Shown piece by piece: positions 5,239 through 6,778 of a stretch of DNA of 6,778 nucleotides. The stretch is from the NCBI GenBank assembly GCA_023142905.1, contig JAGLIP010000043.1:1-6778 (forward strand). The letters run 5' to 3'. The stretch comes from Candidatus Aenigmatarchaeota archaeon (GTDB taxonomy: Archaea; EX4484-52; B79-G9). Position numbers and translations under genes: made by a program. Numbering within the stretch: the stretch's first letter is position 1; every line of letters begins with the position of its first letter. Below the pieces are notes generated by a model. The model did not search any database. It saw only the letters and a program-made list of their open reading frames with translations, and had not been told where the DNA came from.

Positions 5239-5829
5239 CCTTAAAACAACACTTCTGATATCTAAGTGTATCTCATCTATTGGCCTTGCGCCGTCGATTA
5301 TGACAAAATCATCGTTAAGCTTGTTTTGAAGGTCAAGGTATCCTTTTCTTACTTTTTTCTGAAAATCCTCTTTCTCAAAAATTATGTCTGTCTCACCACG
5401 GCGATTCATAAAGACATCAATTGGAATATCAATTATGAATGCCAAATCAGGCTTTACCGCATAACGGTTAAGCTCTTTTATCCAATCATACCTTGAGCCG
5501 TAAAGCGGCTGGTATACCAATGAAGAGTAAAAATTTCTGTCCGATATGATAAAATCAAATTCCCTCAATGCAGGTTTTATGGTCTCTTCAAAATGAAGCA
5601 TCCGGTCTGCGGCAAAGCAAAGAGATATAACTTCGGAAGAAAACCCGCCTTTGAGCAGTTTTTCTGATATCAGTTTTCCAATCGGGTTTTTTGACGGCTC
5701 GGTTACGAGAAGCACCTTGAATCCGTTCTCTTTTAAGAATTTGACAAGGATTTCTGTTTGGGTGGTTTTGCCAGAACCGTCCATCCCTTCAAGCACAATG
5801 TACTTCGCAAGCTTTTTTTCTTCAGGCAT
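5233..5829 (-). CDS. tmk: Thymidylate kinase (dTMP kinase)
   Basis: The enzyme phosphorylates dTMP to dTDP with ATP for dTTP synthesis, in the cytoplasm. The 198-residue protein has normal length. Visible motifs are the P-loop GMDGSGKTT (15-23), TEP (43-45), FAADRMLHF (72-80) with the dTMP-contacting Arg, DRNFYSSLVYQ (97-107), PDLAFIID (127-134) and the basic LID segment NRRGETD (142-148). The usual DRY/DRH triad is DRN here. The start at 5829 is the only ATG before the P-loop and has no ribosome binding site; a TATA-like box 26 nt upstream suggests a leaderless message. It lies 30 nt after the Lon-like gene on the same strand and converges with the plus-strand GerW block, overlapping the last 6 bases of the possible small gene. 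Confidence 0.95.
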   Translation of the reverse strand: MPEEKKLAKYIVLEGMDGSGKTTQTEILVKFLKENGFKVLLVTEPSKNPIGKLISEKLLKGGFSSEVISLCFAADRMLHFEETIKPALREFDFIISDRNFYSSLVYQPLYGSRYDWIKELNRYAVKPDLAFIIDIPIDVFMNRRGETDIIFEKEDFQKKVRKGYLDLQNKLNDDFVIIDGARPIDEIHLDIRSVVLRL

Positions 5830-5849
5830 GGTTGTTTTTTGTTTTTATG

Positions 5850-5858
5850 TATTTTTAA
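5850..5858 (-). promoter_or_regulatory. TATA-like box for a leaderless tmk transcript
   Basis: TTAAAAATA on the minus strand is centred about 25 nt from the A of ATG 5829. The tmk start lacks a ribosome binding site, as expected for a leaderless message. The box also overlaps the end of the Lon-like gene's spacer, so read-through from that gene remains possible. Weak consensus in AT-rich DNA; inferred. Confidence 0.35.
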
Positions 5859-5859
5859 G

Positions 5860-6666
5860 TTAATTGGCACTCTCGTCCAAAATCATTTCCTTTAATACAT
5901 CATCCATTGTCTCTGCCTCTTTTACCTGCATGTTCCATTGTCCTAACGCATAGGATTCAAGATTGAGTTTTTTTGGAACAAGTTTTGTGCGCCCGATATC
6001 AATACCGAAGAAAACATTGCTTGTTTCTTCTTTTTCATAATATGTTATTTCTCCCTGCCCTTTTGGGATAAGAAATAAAGAAAAATTATTTAATCCTGCG
6101 GCTTCTGATTTTTCTAATACACTGCCAACAGATGCTATTGTCCCGTCTGCGCGCAGCTCCCCTGTAACAATTGCATCCTCTTTTATTTTTTTCCCCTCAA
6201 TTGCGGCCACTGTTGCTGCTGCCATTGCGGGGCCTGCAGAAGGCCCGCCAATAAGGATTGTGTTTTTATCTACAACGAAACGGTAAATTATGGTTTTGTT
6301 TTCCATATTGCGGTTTGTATGGGTTTTTGCGTACTTCACGGCCATTAGTGCGGCATTCTGCATTTCCGGTTCTATAAATGGGTGTATATCTACAAGAACC
6401 GAATCTTTGCCATCTGCAACTTCAACTACTATTTTACCTATAACGCCTTTTTCTGTGCGCTTAGATATTGCAACCATGCTTGTTTCTGCACGAGTTGTTC
6501 CCGCAATTGCCGGCGCATTTTTTAGTATGTGGCCTGTTGGTGCGGAATCAAAAATAAAGTGATACTCTAAAAAAAGCCCGGCCGCCACAAGAAACCCAAG
6601 TATAAAAACAAGTAAATATGTTATTGTTCCGCCTTTTTTTGACCTTTTAAAGACCATATACCTCAT
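5860..6666 (-). CDS. Membrane-anchored S16 (Lon-like) serine protease without ATPase domain
   Basis: The 268-residue protein starts with basic residues (FKRSKKGG), then one transmembrane helix (about 14-35), so by the positive-inside rule the rest lies outside the cytoplasm. Residues 60-205 form a Lon protease domain: GGPSAGPAMAAATVAAI (140-156) holds the nucleophile Ser143, VTGELRADGTIASVGSVLEKSEAA (167-190) holds the general base Lys186, and LFLIPKGQG (197-205) closes the fold. The Ser-Lys dyad is intact. There is no AAA+ module, so it cannot unfold substrates with ATP. It resembles the archaeal COG1750-type Lon-like proteases but is much shorter than most. The C-terminal third (206-268) is unassigned. 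A second Met at residue 4 (6657) is an alternative start; no ribosome binding site is convincing for either. Substrates are unknown; turnover of exported or membrane proteins is a reasonable inference. Confidence 0.88.
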   Translation of the reverse strand: MRYMVFKRSKKGGTITYLLVFILGFLVAAGLFLEYHFIFDSAPTGHILKNAPAIAGTTRAETSMVAISKRTEKGVIGKIVVEVADGKDSVLVDIHPFIEPEMQNAALMAVKYAKTHTNRNMENKTIIYRFVVDKNTILIGGPSAGPAMAAATVAAIEGKKIKEDAIVTGELRADGTIASVGSVLEKSEAAGLNNFSLFLIPKGQGEITYYEKEETSNVFFGIDIGRTKLVPKKLNLESYALGQWNMQVKEAETMDDVLKEMILDESAN

Positions 6667-6696
6667 AGATTAAGAAATTACTTATTTCTATGATTT

Positions 6697-6728
6697 TAGG
6701 TCGCGGGTCATAGAACCCTATAGACCTA
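6697..6728 (-). repeat. Two-part intergenic hairpin upstream of the Lon-like gene
   Basis: TAGGTC (6697-6702) pairs with GACCTA (6723-6728). Inside it GGGT (6705-6708) pairs with ACCC (6715-6718), leaving a GC/TATA internal loop and a 6-nt loop. On the minus strand the structure begins on the TAG stop of the preceding partial frame. No T-run follows on that strand, so it is not a typical terminator; a processing or stability hairpin is possible. A further AGAAAT/ATTTCT dyad (6673-6689) lies just before the Lon-like start. Confidence 0.4.
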
Positions 6729-6778
6729 TGCCGCAGATTCCATTAATTCTCTCTCTTGAATAATTGATTTTAGCTCAG
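6726..6778 (-). CDS. C-terminal end of an unidentified gene (5' part outside window)
   Basis: From the right edge the minus strand reads ELKSIIQERELMESAA followed by TAG at 6728-6726. The segment is helical and charged, as is typical of a protein tail, and it lies in the same direction as the Lon-like gene, 59 nt upstream. The other two minus frames contain a stop or lack such a pattern. Sixteen codons are too few to name a family, and the frame could be chance. Confidence 0.35.
   Translation of the reverse strand, partial: ELKSIIQERELMESAA

Noticed and set aside
1..6778. tRNA or rRNA genes, CRISPR arrays and insertion sequences
   Set aside because: Looked for on both strands; no cloverleaf, T-loop consensus, regularly spaced repeats or transposase motifs were seen.

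Overview
The window is AT-rich and almost certainly archaeal. The clearest marker is a ribosomal protein uS2 of the archaeal/eukaryotic type. Other archaeal signs are GGTGA-type ribosome binding sites complementary to the archaeal 16S tail, TATA-like boxes placed about 26 nt before start codons (leaderless transcripts), and a membrane-anchored Lon-type protease without an ATPase domain. Lysine-rich proteins, short spacers and the long nucleotidyltransferase family suggest a small-genome lineage such as DPANN, but that is inference.

Layout. Minus-strand block 1 (1-1993) reads uS2 (rps2), then a COG2426 'small multidrug export' membrane protein, then a PAP2 phosphatase fused to a CTP-dependent polyprenol/dolichol kinase-like domain that runs off the left edge. 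Positions 1994-2272 are a divergent promoter region. The plus-strand block (2273-5238) holds a 452-residue nucleotidyltransferase with a helical, HEPN-like second half; a decayed methyltransferase fragment (3628-3819); an intergenic stretch with a perfect 10-bp inverted repeat followed by T-runs (3906-3952); a GerW/YtfJ-family protein; a DUF2953 (YtfI-like) membrane protein; and a possible 58-residue small protein. Minus-strand block 2 (5233-6778) holds thymidylate kinase, a membrane-anchored S16 (Lon-like) serine protease and the last codons of a further gene at the right edge.

How the genes may work together. Left block: after uS2, the two membrane genes lie 4 nt apart and look like a lipid-carrier module. 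It would combine a DedA-like transporter candidate, a polyprenyl (pyro)phosphatase and a CTP-dependent polyprenol kinase, which would suit recycling of dolichyl phosphate for glycosylation. Middle block: GerW and DUF2953 form the same pair known in endospore-forming Bacilli (ytfJ-ytfI), here in a non-sporulating archaeon, possibly with a third, translationally coupled small gene. Right block: Tmk and the Lon-like protease look like housekeeping functions that are merely adjacent. The least expected items are the phosphatase-kinase fusion, the archaeal ytfJ-ytfI pair and the methyltransferase remnant with two compensating frameshifts.
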